Of a DNA stretch of 5,487 nucleotides, positions 1 to 5,487 are shown piece by piece; the first letter of the stretch is position 1, and each line of letters opens with the position of its first letter. Both the position numbers and the translations under genes were made by a program. The stretch comes from Nitrogeniibacter sp041600915 (lineage in GTDB: Bacteria; Pseudomonadota; Gammaproteobacteria; Burkholderiales; Rhodocyclaceae), in contig JBFIJC010000268.1 of the NCBI GenBank assembly GCA_041600915.1, positions 1-5,487 on the forward strand, written 5' to 3'. The notes under the pieces are model-generated. The model was not told the DNA's origin. It did not search any database and was given only the letters and a program-made list of their open reading frames with translations.

Positions 1-1455
1 ATCGCCGAACGCCGCGAAAAACTGCGTGCCTGGCGCGAAACCGGCCGCGCTTACCCCAACGATTTTTCGCGCGAGAACATCGCCGGCAAGCTCGACGAGG
101 TGTACGGCGAAAAGACCCGCGAAGAACTCGAAGCAACCCCGATCGAAGTGCGCGTGGCCGGCCGTGTGATGCTCAAGCGCGTGATGGGCAAGGCCAGCTT
201 CGCCACCATCCAGGATCTGTCCGGCCGCATCCAGCTGTATGTGAGCAACCAGGGCGTGGGCGAAGACGTGCATGCTGACTTCAAGCACTGGGACATCGGC
301 GACATCGTCGGTGCCGTCGGCACGCTGTTCAAGACCAAGACGGGCGAGTTGACGGTCAATTGCGCCGAGATCCGCCTGTTGTCGAAAAACCTGCGTCCGC
401 TGCCCGAGAAGTTCCACGGTCTGACCGACCAGGAAACCAAGTACCGCCAGCGCTATCTCGACCTGATCATGAACGAGCAGTCGCGCTTCACCTTCGTGGC
501 GCGCAGCCGCATGGTGCAGTCGATTCGCAACTACATGATGAACCACGGCTTCCTCGAGGTCGAAACGCCGATGATGCACCCCATTCCGGGCGGCGCATCG
601 GCCAAGCCCTTCACCACACACCACAATGCGCTCGACATGGAGCTGTTCCTGCGCATCGCCCCCGAGTTGTACCTCAAGCGTCTGGTGGTCGGCGGTTTCG
701 AGAAGGTGTTCGAGGTCAATCGCAACTTCCGCAACGAAGGCCTCAGCCCGCGTCACAACCCCGAATTCACCATGATGGAGTTCTACGAGGCCTACGCGAA
801 CTACCAGAGCCTGATGAACTTCACCGAAGGCCTCATCCGCCACGCCGCACGCGAAGCGCTGGGCACTGAAACCTTCCAGTACCAGGGCCGTGAGCTCGAC
901 CTCTCCAAGCCTTTTCACCGCCTCACCATCGTGGAAGCCATCCAGAAGTTCCACCCCGGCTTCACCGTCGAGCAACTGGCCGACGCCGAATGGCTCAAGG
1001 CCAAGATCAATGCCTTTGGCGAGAGCGTCAAGCCCGGCGGCCTGGGCAGTCTGCAGTTGCAACTGTTCGAAGCCTGCGCCGAAGCCGAGCTGTGGGAGCC
1101 GACCTTCATCATTGACTACCCGGTCGAAGTCAGCCCCCTGGCCCGCGCCTCTGACAGCGACCCGGAAGTCACCGAGCGTTTCGAACTGTTCATCGTCGGC
1201 CGCGAAATCGCCAACGGCTTCTCGGAGCTGAATGACCCCGAAGATCAGGCCGCCCGATTCCGCGCTCAGGTCGAAGCCAAAGATGCCGGCGACGACGAAG
1301 CCATGTTCTACGACGCCGACTATATCCGCGCCCTCGAATTCGGCCTGCCGCCCACCGGCGGCTGCGGCATCGGCATCGACCGTCTGGTCATGCTGCTGAC
1401 CGACAGTCCGGCGATCCGTGACGTGATCCTCTTCCCGCAGATGCGTCCGGAGTAA
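1..1455 (+). CDS. lysS: Lysyl-tRNA synthetase, class II (5'-truncated by window edge)
   Basis: Charges tRNA-Lys with lysine using ATP, in the cytoplasm. The reading frame is open from base 1 (IAERREKLRAWRETG...), so the true start lies upstream; 484 residues are visible against about 500 for the family, so only some 15-25 are missing. An N-terminal OB-fold anticodon-binding domain covers roughly visible residues 45-135. The class II catalytic core follows: motif 1 near 170-195 (RSRMVQSIRNYMMNHGFLEV), the ETPMMHPIPGGASAKPF segment, motif 2 near 237-265 (FEVNRNFRNEG...HNPEFTMMEFYEAY), the lysine-site segment GREIANGFSELNDPEDQ near 400-416, and motif 3 near 454-479 (GCGIGIDRLVMLLTDS). All expected motifs are intact. 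The GTG at 100 is an internal valine, not a start. Downstream genes follow closely, consistent with an operon. Confidence 0.97.
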   Translation: MAERREKLRAWRETGRAYPNDFSRENIAGKLDEVYGEKTREELEATPIEVRVAGRVMLKRVMGKASFATIQDLSGRIQLYVSNQGVGEDVHADFKHWDIGDIVGAVGTLFKTKTGELTVNCAEIRLLSKNLRPLPEKFHGLTDQETKYRQRYLDLIMNEQSRFTFVARSRMVQSIRNYMMNHGFLEVETPMMHPIPGGASAKPFTTHHNALDMELFLRIAPELYLKRLVVGGFEKVFEVNRNFRNEGLSPRHNPEFTMMEFYEAYANYQSLMNFTEGLIRHAAREALGTETFQYQGRELDLSKPFHRLTIVEAIQKFHPGFTVEQLADAEWLKAKINAFGESVKPGGLGSLQLQLFEACAEAELWEPTFIIDYPVEVSPLARASDSDPEVTERFELFIVGREIANGFSELNDPEDQAARFRAQVEAKDAGDDEAMFYDADYIRALEFGLPPTGGCGIGIDRLVMLLTDSPAIRDVILFPQMRPE

Positions 1456-1466
1456 ATCGGCGCACG

Positions 1467-1976
1467 ATGCAGATCCAGCAACTTCAGGTGGCCTACGATG
1501 CGCGAGCCGATCGACTGCTCCTGCGCATCGCCACCGCTCAGCGCGAAGAAATCAGCGTGCTGCTCACCCGGCGCCTCATCAAGGCACTGTGGCCGGGTTT
1601 GCAGCGCATGCTGAACAGCCACCTCGCGACGAACTCACCCAGCGCGCCGGCCGCCGCAGCCGGCAAGGCGGGCGATACCGGTACGTTTCAGGCCCCTTTC
1701 GACGACAGCAACCTGACGCACCCGCTGGGCGCCGAACCGCTGCTGGCCAGCGAGAGCCGGCTGGAGCCGCTCGACGGCCCGCTGTGCCGGATCATGCTCG
1801 GCGAGACTCGCGCCCGTCAGGTCAGCTTCGACTGCGACCAGAAACTGATGCAAGCGCTCTGCGCCATGCTCCGCGGCACCGTCACCAAGGCCGAGTGGGA
1901 TCTGCCGCTCGATGACCTCCCCCTGCCTGACACCCCCAGCCCGGCCCCGACCGACATTCCGCCGACCGTCCATTAA
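1467..1976 (+). CDS. Conserved-looking protein of unknown function between lysS and mnmC
   Basis: A 169-residue protein I cannot name. Residues 1-48 (MQIQQLQVAYDARADRLLLR...) look like paired beta-strands followed by a basic, hydrophobic helix (LLTRRLIKALWPGLQRML). Residues about 51-98 are a low-complexity Ala/Ser/Gly linker. A second compact segment (about 104-147, with RQVSFDCDQKLMQALCAML) precedes a proline-rich acidic tail (148-169). No signal peptide or membrane segment is visible, so it is probably cytoplasmic. The ATG at 1467 lies 11 nt after the lysS stop; the nearest purine-rich site is GGAG at 1449-1452, inside the end of lysS and about 14 nt upstream, which is rather far. The stop TAA shares its last A with the mnmC ATG, so translation of the two is probably coupled. 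I recall similar unannotated proteins in Rhodocyclales, but a tRNA-related role is only guilt by association. Confidence 0.85.
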   Translation: MQIQQLQVAYDARADRLLLRIATAQREEISVLLTRRLIKALWPGLQRMLNSHLATNSPSAPAAAAGKAGDTGTFQAPFDDSNLTHPLGAEPLLASESRLEPLDGPLCRIMLGETRARQVSFDCDQKLMQALCAMLRGTVTKAEWDLPLDDLPLPDTPSPAPTDIPPTVH

Positions 1977-3895
1977 TGTACGAGCGGATCGAAGCTGCGA
2001 CGCTTGAATACGCCGAAGACGGCACGCCCTTCTCGCGTCGGTTTGGCGATGTCTATCACACACAGCACGGCGCCCCCGGCCAGAGCCGGCACGTCTTTCT
2101 CGAAGGCAACCAACTGCCGCACCGCTGGCAGCGCAAGCCGCGCTTCGTCATTCTCGAAACCGGCTTCGGCCTCGGCCTGAATTTTCTCGCCACCTGGGCG
2201 GCCTGGCGCGACGACCCGAAACGCTGCGACCGGCTGCACTTCATCTCGATTGAAAAACACCCGTTCAGCGCCACTGATCTGGCCACGCTGCATCAGCGCT
2301 GGCCCGAGTTCGCCTCGCTCTCCGCCCGCCTGCGCGTGCAGTGGCCCACGCTCACGCCCGGCATGCACCGCCTCTGGCTCGAAGAGGGGCGCGTCGCGCT
2401 CACCCTGTTTTTTGGCGATGCGGCCACCGCACTCAGCAAACTCGATGCGAGCGTGGACGCCTTCTATCTCGACGGCTTCTCCCCCGCCCGAAATCCAGAC
2501 CTGTGGTCTGCCCGGCTCTGCCATCAGCTCGCGGCGCTGGCGGCGCCTGTTGCCACACTGGCGACCTGGTCCGTCTCCCGCGAAGTGTGCCAACACCTGG
2601 AATACGCGCGCTTCCGTATCGAAAAGGTCCGAGGCTTTACCGGCAAGAGCGAGATGCTGCGCGGCCATATTGCAGGCGCGCCGGAGCGGAACGCCGCAAC
2701 GCCAGCGCGCGAGGCCGTCATCGTCGGCGCCGGGCTCGCCGGTAGCTCGCTGGCACACCGTCTGGTCAAGCGCGGCTGGCGGGTGCAACTGATCGACGCC
2801 GCCGACGGCCCCGGTCAGGGCGCCTCGGGTAATCTGGCCGGCGTATTGCGCCCCCTGCCGAGTCTGGACGACAACCGCCTGGCCCGCCTCACCCGCGCCG
2901 GCACGCTGGCCGGCATTCGCCACCTGAACGCGCTTGCCGCCGCCGGCCATGCGGTGCGCTGGTCGCCCAGCGGCGTGCTGCATCTGGCACGCGACCCGGT
3001 TCACGAAGCCCGCCAGCGCGAGGTCGTCGACAGCCAGCAGCCCCCGGCAAACTACCTGCGCCAGGTGAATCAAACCGAAGCCAGCGCGCTGGCCGACTGG
3101 CCGCTTGATGCGGGCGGATGGTGGTTTCCGAGTAGCGGCTGGGTGCAGCCGCCCAGCCTGTGCGCCGCCAATATCACCGCCGCAGGTGCGGGGCTCACGG
3201 TGCGCTACGGCGTCTCGGTCGCCGGCCTCACACGCGTCGGCGACGCATGGCAGCTACGCGACGCCGACGGCGCGCTGATCGCCGAAACCGCCTGCGTAAT
3301 ACTCGCCAACGGCGCCGACATCCGCCGGCTCGATGTCGCGCACACCTTGCCGGTGCGTGCGGCACGCGGTCAGGTCAGTCACCTGAGCGCAAGCGAGGAC
3401 AGCGCGCCCAGGGTGGTGGTCTGCCGCCTTGGCTATGTCAGCCCGGCCATCGACGGTGTGCGCTGCGCTGGTGCGACCTTTCTCGTTGACGACGATGACC
3501 CGGCACTGCGCGAGAGCGAACACGCCGACAACCTGGCCAAACTCGACTTCATCCTGCCGGGTTTTGGCAAAACACTTGACGACGCACCGATGGCCGGCCG
3601 CGTCGGATTTCGCCCCGCGTCGCCAGACCGCTTGCCCATGGTCGGCGCCATCGCCGCGCCCGGACGCTATCCGGCCGACGCGACCTTGAATCAGGTGGTG
3701 CGTGAGCCCGGTCTGTATGCGATTTCCGGTTTCGGCGCGCGCGGCCTGGTGTGGTCGGCCATCGTCGCCGAAACGCTGGCCAGCCAACTCGATGGCGACC
3801 CGCTGCCGCTCGAACGCGACCTGGTCGACGCCATCGATCCGGGCCGCTTCCTGCTCCGACGCGCCCGACGCGACCGCTTCCCAAGCGACGGCTGA
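1976..3895 (+). CDS. mnmC: Bifunctional tRNA wobble-uridine modification enzyme MnmC (methyltransferase + FAD oxidoreductase)
   Basis: Catalyses the last two steps of mnm5(s2)U34 synthesis in tRNAs such as Lys, Glu and Gln. The FAD-dependent C-terminal domain removes the carboxymethyl group from cmnm5(s2)U, and the SAM-dependent N-terminal domain methylates the resulting nm5(s2)U. The methyltransferase (about residues 1-235) shows the SAM-binding ETGFGLGLNF (61-70), the catalytic-site YLDGFSPARNPDLW (164-177, Asp166 matching the conserved active-site Asp) and GFTGKSEMLRG (220-230). The oxidase (about 246-639) shows the FAD dinucleotide fold VIVGAGLAGSSLA (248-260), GASGNLAGVLRPLPSLDDN (282-300), VGFRPASPDRLPMVG (543-557) and GLYAISGFGARGL (579-591), then the usual LPLERDLVDAIDPGRFLLRR tail. 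At 639 residues it is close to the family length (about 620-670), with both domains intact. There is no clear ribosome site; the TAATG overlap suggests translational coupling. Confidence 0.97.
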   Translation: MYERIEAATLEYAEDGTPFSRRFGDVYHTQHGAPGQSRHVFLEGNQLPHRWQRKPRFVILETGFGLGLNFLATWAAWRDDPKRCDRLHFISIEKHPFSATDLATLHQRWPEFASLSARLRVQWPTLTPGMHRLWLEEGRVALTLFFGDAATALSKLDASVDAFYLDGFSPARNPDLWSARLCHQLAALAAPVATLATWSVSREVCQHLEYARFRIEKVRGFTGKSEMLRGHIAGAPERNAATPAREAVIVGAGLAGSSLAHRLVKRGWRVQLIDAADGPGQGASGNLAGVLRPLPSLDDNRLARLTRAGTLAGIRHLNALAAAGHAVRWSPSGVLHLARDPVHEARQREVVDSQQPPANYLRQVNQTEASALADWPLDAGGWWFPSSGWVQPPSLCAANITAAGAGLTVRYGVSVAGLTRVGDAWQLRDADGALIAETACVILANGADIRRLDVAHTLPVRAARGQVSHLSASEDSAPRVVVCRLGYVSPAIDGVRCAGATFLVDDDDPALRESEHADNLAKLDFILPGFGKTLDDAPMAGRVGFRPASPDRLPMVGAIAAPGRYPADATLNQVVREPGLYAISGFGARGLVWSAIVAETLASQLDGDPLPLERDLVDAIDPGRFLLRRARRDRFPSDG

Positions 3896-3920
3896 AGCCT
3901 GCATTTGTAAGGCTTTCTTT
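3895..3920 (+). terminator. Possible weak intrinsic terminator after mnmC
   Basis: AAGCCT (3895-3900) pairs perfectly with AGGCTT (3910-3915) across a 9-nt loop and is followed by a pyrimidine-rich tail, TCTTT (3916-3920). The stem starts on the last base of the mnmC stop codon. Only 6 bp with three A-T/T-A pairs and an interrupted U-tract, so it may be partial or non-functional. Its position, just before a gene of unrelated function, favours a real boundary. The remaining bases up to 3987 show no convincing -35/-10 pair; TTAAAT at 3951-3956 is a possible -10 with no good -35. Confidence 0.4.
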
Positions 3921-3987
3921 CCGCCGTCCTCCGCGGCGCACCCGCTCACGTTAAATGCGCATGACTTCCACACACGGGACCGCAACC

Positions 3988-4716
3988 ATGCGCAAAACAC
4001 TTCACCCCATGCAATGGCTGATGGCCGCCGCCATCACCGCTTTTTGTGTGACCGGCACCGCCGCTTTCATGGGCTGGCTGCCTGGCTCCGAGGCGGCGCT
4101 CAAGCCCGAGCTTCTCGCCACACCCGCGGTCGCTGACAAGCCCGTGCCCCCCGTCGCCGTGCTCACGCCTGCCGACGTGTCTCCGGTGCCCACGGTCGAA
4201 CCCGCGCCGGTCAAAGAGGCCGTCGTCGAACCCGTCAAAGCACCTGAACCCGCCCCCAAACCGGCCCCGGTCGTCACCAAGCCCAAACCCGCGCCCGCTC
4301 CGGTCGTCGCCCAGGCACCGCGTCCGCAGCCACTGCCGGCCCCGGTGGTTCAGCCGGTTGAGCGCTACTGCCCCGATTGCGGCATCGTCACGCAGGTTGA
4401 AACCCTGGACCGCCGTGGCAAAGGCAGCGGTGTCGGTGCCATCGCCGGCGGCGTGGTTGGTGGTTTGCTTGGCAACCAGGTTGGCAAAGGCAGCGGCAAG
4501 GATCTGGCCACCATCGCCGGCGCCGTCATCGGCGGCGTGGCCGGCCATAACGTCGAGCGCAACATCACGCCGACATCGCGCTATCGCATCACGGTGCAGA
4601 TGAACGACGGCAGCGTGCGAACCATCGATCAGGATGAGCCGCCGATCTGGCGTGCCGGCGACTCGGTGCGCGTCGAAGGCGGCCGGCTGGCCGAGTCGGG
4701 CGCCACACGCTTCTGA
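3988..4716 (+). CDS. Membrane-anchored proline-rich protein with glycine-zipper 2TM (17-kDa surface antigen-like) domain
   Basis: A 242-residue envelope protein by architecture. Residues 1-9 are short and basic (MRKTLHPMQ) and 10-31 form one hydrophobic segment, acting as an uncleaved anchor or a signal sequence. Residues about 34-124 are a Pro/Ala/Val/Lys-rich, probably extended spacer containing three PAPVV units (92-96, 103-107, 117-121). A CPDC pair sits at 128-131. The glycine zipper follows: GSGVGAIAGGVVGGLLGNQVG region (147-166) and IAGAVIGGVAGHNVE (176-190), then a small beta-rich tail (RYRITVQMNDGSVRTID) to the end. This matches the Rickettsia 17-kDa antigen / glycine-zipper 2TM family, usually found in outer membrane or periplasm; the exact role is unknown. 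I chose the ATG at 3988 because GGGA at 3976-3979 lies 8 nt upstream and the signal begins cleanly there. In-frame ATGs at 3955 and 3961 would add 11 or 9 residues. Confidence 0.88.
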   Translation: MRKTLHPMQWLMAAAITAFCVTGTAAFMGWLPGSEAALKPELLATPAVADKPVPPVAVLTPADVSPVPTVEPAPVKEAVVEPVKAPEPAPKPAPVVTKPKPAPAPVVAQAPRPQPLPAPVVQPVERYCPDCGIVTQVETLDRRGKGSGVGAIAGGVVGGLLGNQVGKGSGKDLATIAGAVIGGVAGHNVERNITPTSRYRITVQMNDGSVRTIDQDEPPIWRAGDSVRVEGGRLAESGATRF

Positions 4717-4721
4717 CCGCT

Positions 4722-4750
4722 GCGGGCGCCCGTACGCTGACGCGGGCGCC
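4722..4750. repeat. Two direct copies of GCGGGCGCC, 20 bp apart
   Basis: Perfect 9-bp copies at 4722-4730 and 4742-4750, centre to centre 20 bp, close to two turns of the helix. Both lie in the 56-bp gap upstream of the gene at 4773; the second overlaps the palindrome at 4747-4760 and the end of the candidate -35. Could be a paired protein-binding site, or chance in GC-rich DNA. Confidence 0.4.
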
Positions 4751-4765
4751 GATATCGGCGACAAT
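4737..4765 (+). promoter_or_regulatory. Candidate sigma-70 promoter for the gene at 4773, probably leaderless
   Basis: CTGACG (4737-4742) and GACAAT (4760-4765) each match four of six consensus positions and are separated by exactly 17 bp. A start about 7 nt after the -10 would fall at 4771-4773, on or just before the ATG at 4773. No Shine-Dalgarno sequence precedes that ATG, which fits a leaderless transcript. The 17-bp spacer is almost filled by a perfect palindrome. Assignment is by inspection only. Confidence 0.55.
4747..4760. promoter_or_regulatory. Perfect 14-bp palindrome in promoter spacer, candidate operator
   Basis: CGCCGATATCGGCG is its own reverse complement. It occupies the -35/-10 spacer and touches the first base of the -10, the classical place for a dimeric repressor or a spacer-distorting activator. 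No T-run follows it on either side, so it is unlikely to be an intrinsic terminator for the preceding gene. The regulator is unknown. Confidence 0.45.
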
Positions 4766-4772
4766 CATCGCC

Positions 4773-5333
4773 ATGCGCCAGGAACTCGATCTGCCCTTCG
4801 GCCGTATTCGCATCCTCGATTCGATCGCCGAACTGTGTCCGGCCGATCGCGATCAGATCGTGGTCTGCGGCTCGCACGGCGGCCTCAGCGCCGCCGACTA
4901 CGCACAGCAGCATCCGCCCCGGATCGTGATCTTCAACGATGCCGGCGTCGGCAAACAGAAGGCCGGTATCGCAGCCTTGGCGGTGCTCGATGGCATTGGC
5001 GTCATCGCCGCCACCGTTAGCCACGACACGGCATGCATTGGCGACGGCATGGACACCTGGCGCAGCGGCCGGCTATCGCACTTCAATACCCACGCACAAG
5101 CCGCCGGTCTTCGCCCAGGCGACCCGGTTGCCGATGCCATTGAGCGCAGCCAGCGTCTCGCAAACTACCGTCTGTGTCGGCTCGACGATAACGGCAACCG
5201 CTTTGTGATGATGCGCCACCTCAGCTACCCGCAAGCCCACAGTGAACGCATGCGATACGAGGCGCTCGGCCACAAGCAAAGCTATTGGATCGAAGCCGAA
5301 GCGGACATCGCCGAAGCGCAGCGCGAGCAATAA
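4773..5333 (+). CDS. Uncharacterised protein with GSHGG / NDAGVG / SHDTACIGDG motifs
   Basis: A 186-residue protein whose function I do not know. Residues 28-60 read as an alpha/beta core: a hydrophobic strand QIVVCGSHGG (28-37), a helix, a second strand RIVIFNDAGVG (50-60), then a helix KAGIAALAVLDGIG and a third strand VIAATVSHD (77-85) leading into TACIGDGMDTW (86-96) and GRLSHFN (99-105). Glycine-, histidine- and aspartate-rich turns after each strand resemble a ligand or active site. The tail (about 130-186) is polar and looks less conserved. No signal peptide or membrane segment is seen, so it is probably cytoplasmic. I recall unannotated proteins with the same GSHGG...NDAGVGK pattern in other proteobacteria and actinobacteria, none with an established activity. 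It has its own candidate promoter and a strong terminator downstream, so it may be transcribed alone. Confidence 0.87.
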   Translation: MRQELDLPFGRIRILDSIAELCPADRDQIVVCGSHGGLSAADYAQQHPPRIVIFNDAGVGKQKAGIAALAVLDGIGVIAATVSHDTACIGDGMDTWRSGRLSHFNTHAQAAGLRPGDPVADAIERSQRLANYRLCRLDDNGNRFVMMRHLSYPQAHSERMRYEALGHKQSYWIEAEADIAEAQREQ

Positions 5334-5334
5334 A

Positions 5335-5351
5335 AAACCCCGCCGCAGCGG
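5335..5351 (+). other. Left part of a terminator-like hairpin, apparently interrupted
   Basis: Directly after the stop codon the sequence runs A-tract, CCCC, then CCGC (5340-5343) CGCA GCGG (5348-5351), the first two thirds of a common A-tract/CCCCGC/GCGGGG/T-tract bidirectional terminator. The expected GG plus T-run is missing and is replaced by TAATGCAGTT. A matching GCGGGTTT occurs 48 nt further on at 5399-5406. Confidence 0.45.
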
Positions 5352-5378
5352 TAATGCAGTTCAGTTAAGGCTCTTTCA

Positions 5379-5396
5379 GGTGCCGAATTGGGTACC
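5379..5396 (+). other. Small hairpin in the 3' untranslated region
   Basis: GGTGCC (5379-5384) can pair with GGTACC (5391-5396) around the 6-nt loop GAATTG; one of the six pairs is G-U. It lies in a stretch of markedly lower GC than the genes. No T-run follows directly, so it is not a terminator by itself. Confidence 0.35.
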
Positions 5397-5413
5397 GAGC
5401 GGGTTTGGCTTTG

Positions 5414-5447
5414 ACGACACGGGGGCATTTTCGCCCCCGTCGTTTTT
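5414..5447 (+). terminator. Strong intrinsic (rho-independent) terminator
   Basis: ACGA (5414-5417) pairs with TCGT (5440-5443), and after a 2-nt bulge (5418-5419) CGGGGGC (5420-5426) pairs with GCCCCCG (5433-5439), leaving the loop ATTTTC. The stem is followed by T at 5443-5447. It is GC-rich and directional for the + strand; the reverse strand has no T-run after the stem. It lies 80 nt beyond the stop codon at 5333 and probably ends transcription of the gene at 4773. Confidence 0.8.
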
Positions 5448-5487
5448 CGACGATGGCCGTTTGTAGCCTTAAGCGCATGCGCGCCAG

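Larger units (their letters stand above)
5365..5472. repeat. 8-bp inverted repeat TTAAGGCT / AGCCTTAA framing the 3' region
   Basis: TTAAGGCT at 5365-5372 is the exact reverse complement of AGCCTTAA at 5465-5472. The match does not extend beyond 8 bp on either side. The enclosed 92 bp contain a small hairpin and the strong terminator but no gene. It could mark the ends of a miniature element or be coincidence. Confidence 0.3.

Noticed and set aside
100..1455. Start of lysS at the GTG at position 100
   Set aside because: The frame is open to base 1 and the upstream residues (IAERREKLRAWRETGRA) match the normal LysRS N-terminus; the gene is cut by the window edge instead.
1973..3073. 366-codon open frame on the minus strand
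   Set aside because: Lies opposite intact mnmC, whose conserved motifs account for the region; long antisense frames are expected in GC-rich DNA, and the translation is low in recognisable structure.
3254..4000. 248-codon open frame on the minus strand
   Set aside because: Opposite the FAD domain of mnmC and the following gap; no family resemblance or ribosome site seen.
3988..4100. Lipoprotein signal peptide in the glycine-zipper protein
   Set aside because: The only N-terminal cysteine (residue 20) follows TAF, which does not fit a lipobox, and lies in the middle of the hydrophobic segment.
3946..4764. 272-codon minus-strand frame rich in Gly, Asp and Arg
   Set aside because: It is the complement of the Pro/Ala/Val-rich and glycine-zipper coding sequence, which gives low-complexity antisense translation; the + strand product has a recognisable architecture.
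5242..5466. 74-codon frame overlapping the end of the last gene and the 3' region
   Set aside because: Its first half is an out-of-frame shadow of the gene at 4773, and the rest runs through the terminator hairpin; no ribosome site or recognisable motif.
5473..5487. ATG at 5477 inside the palindrome GCGCATGCGC as the start of a next gene
   Set aside because: Only three codons are visible and no Shine-Dalgarno or promoter supports it; cannot be judged from this window.

Overview
The window is GC-rich, densely packed, and carries every recognisable gene on the + strand. Codon usage, the gene content (a lysS–mnmC cluster and a proline-rich glycine-zipper membrane protein) and protein similarity recalled from memory suggest a betaproteobacterium, most likely in or near the Rhodocyclales (Azoarcus/Thauera-like). 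That placement is inference; no search was run.

Bases 1-3895 look like one transcription unit devoted largely to tRNA function. It starts with the 3' part of lysS (class II lysyl-tRNA synthetase, 5' end outside the window). After an 11-nt gap comes a 169-aa protein of unknown function. Its stop codon overlaps by one base (TAATG) the start of mnmC, which encodes the bifunctional enzyme completing the mnm5(s2)U34 wobble modification. MnmC acts on tRNA-Lys among others, and that modification helps LysRS recognise its tRNA, so the arrangement makes functional sense. A small hairpin with a U-rich tail begins at the mnmC stop codon and may end or attenuate this unit.

Bases 3988-4716 encode a membrane-anchored, proline-rich protein with a C-terminal glycine-zipper (17-kDa surface antigen-like) domain, probably in the envelope. 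The next 56 bases hold a compact candidate promoter. It has a 17-bp spacer containing a perfect 14-bp palindrome, and the predicted transcription start falls almost on the next ATG, so the following gene may be leaderless and regulated. That gene (4773-5333) encodes a 186-aa protein with GSHGG, NDAGVG and SHDTACIGDG motifs; I cannot assign it a function.

The last 154 bases (5334-5487) contain no convincing gene. They hold a terminator-like hairpin that looks interrupted, a second small hairpin, a strong intrinsic terminator (5414-5447), and an 8-bp inverted repeat framing much of the region. Part of this stretch is clearly lower in GC than the genes and may contain a small inserted or remnant element. 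I see no CRISPR array, complete insertion sequence, rRNA or tRNA gene. The most interesting leads are the two uncharacterised proteins, the palindrome-containing leaderless promoter, and the apparently interrupted terminator.
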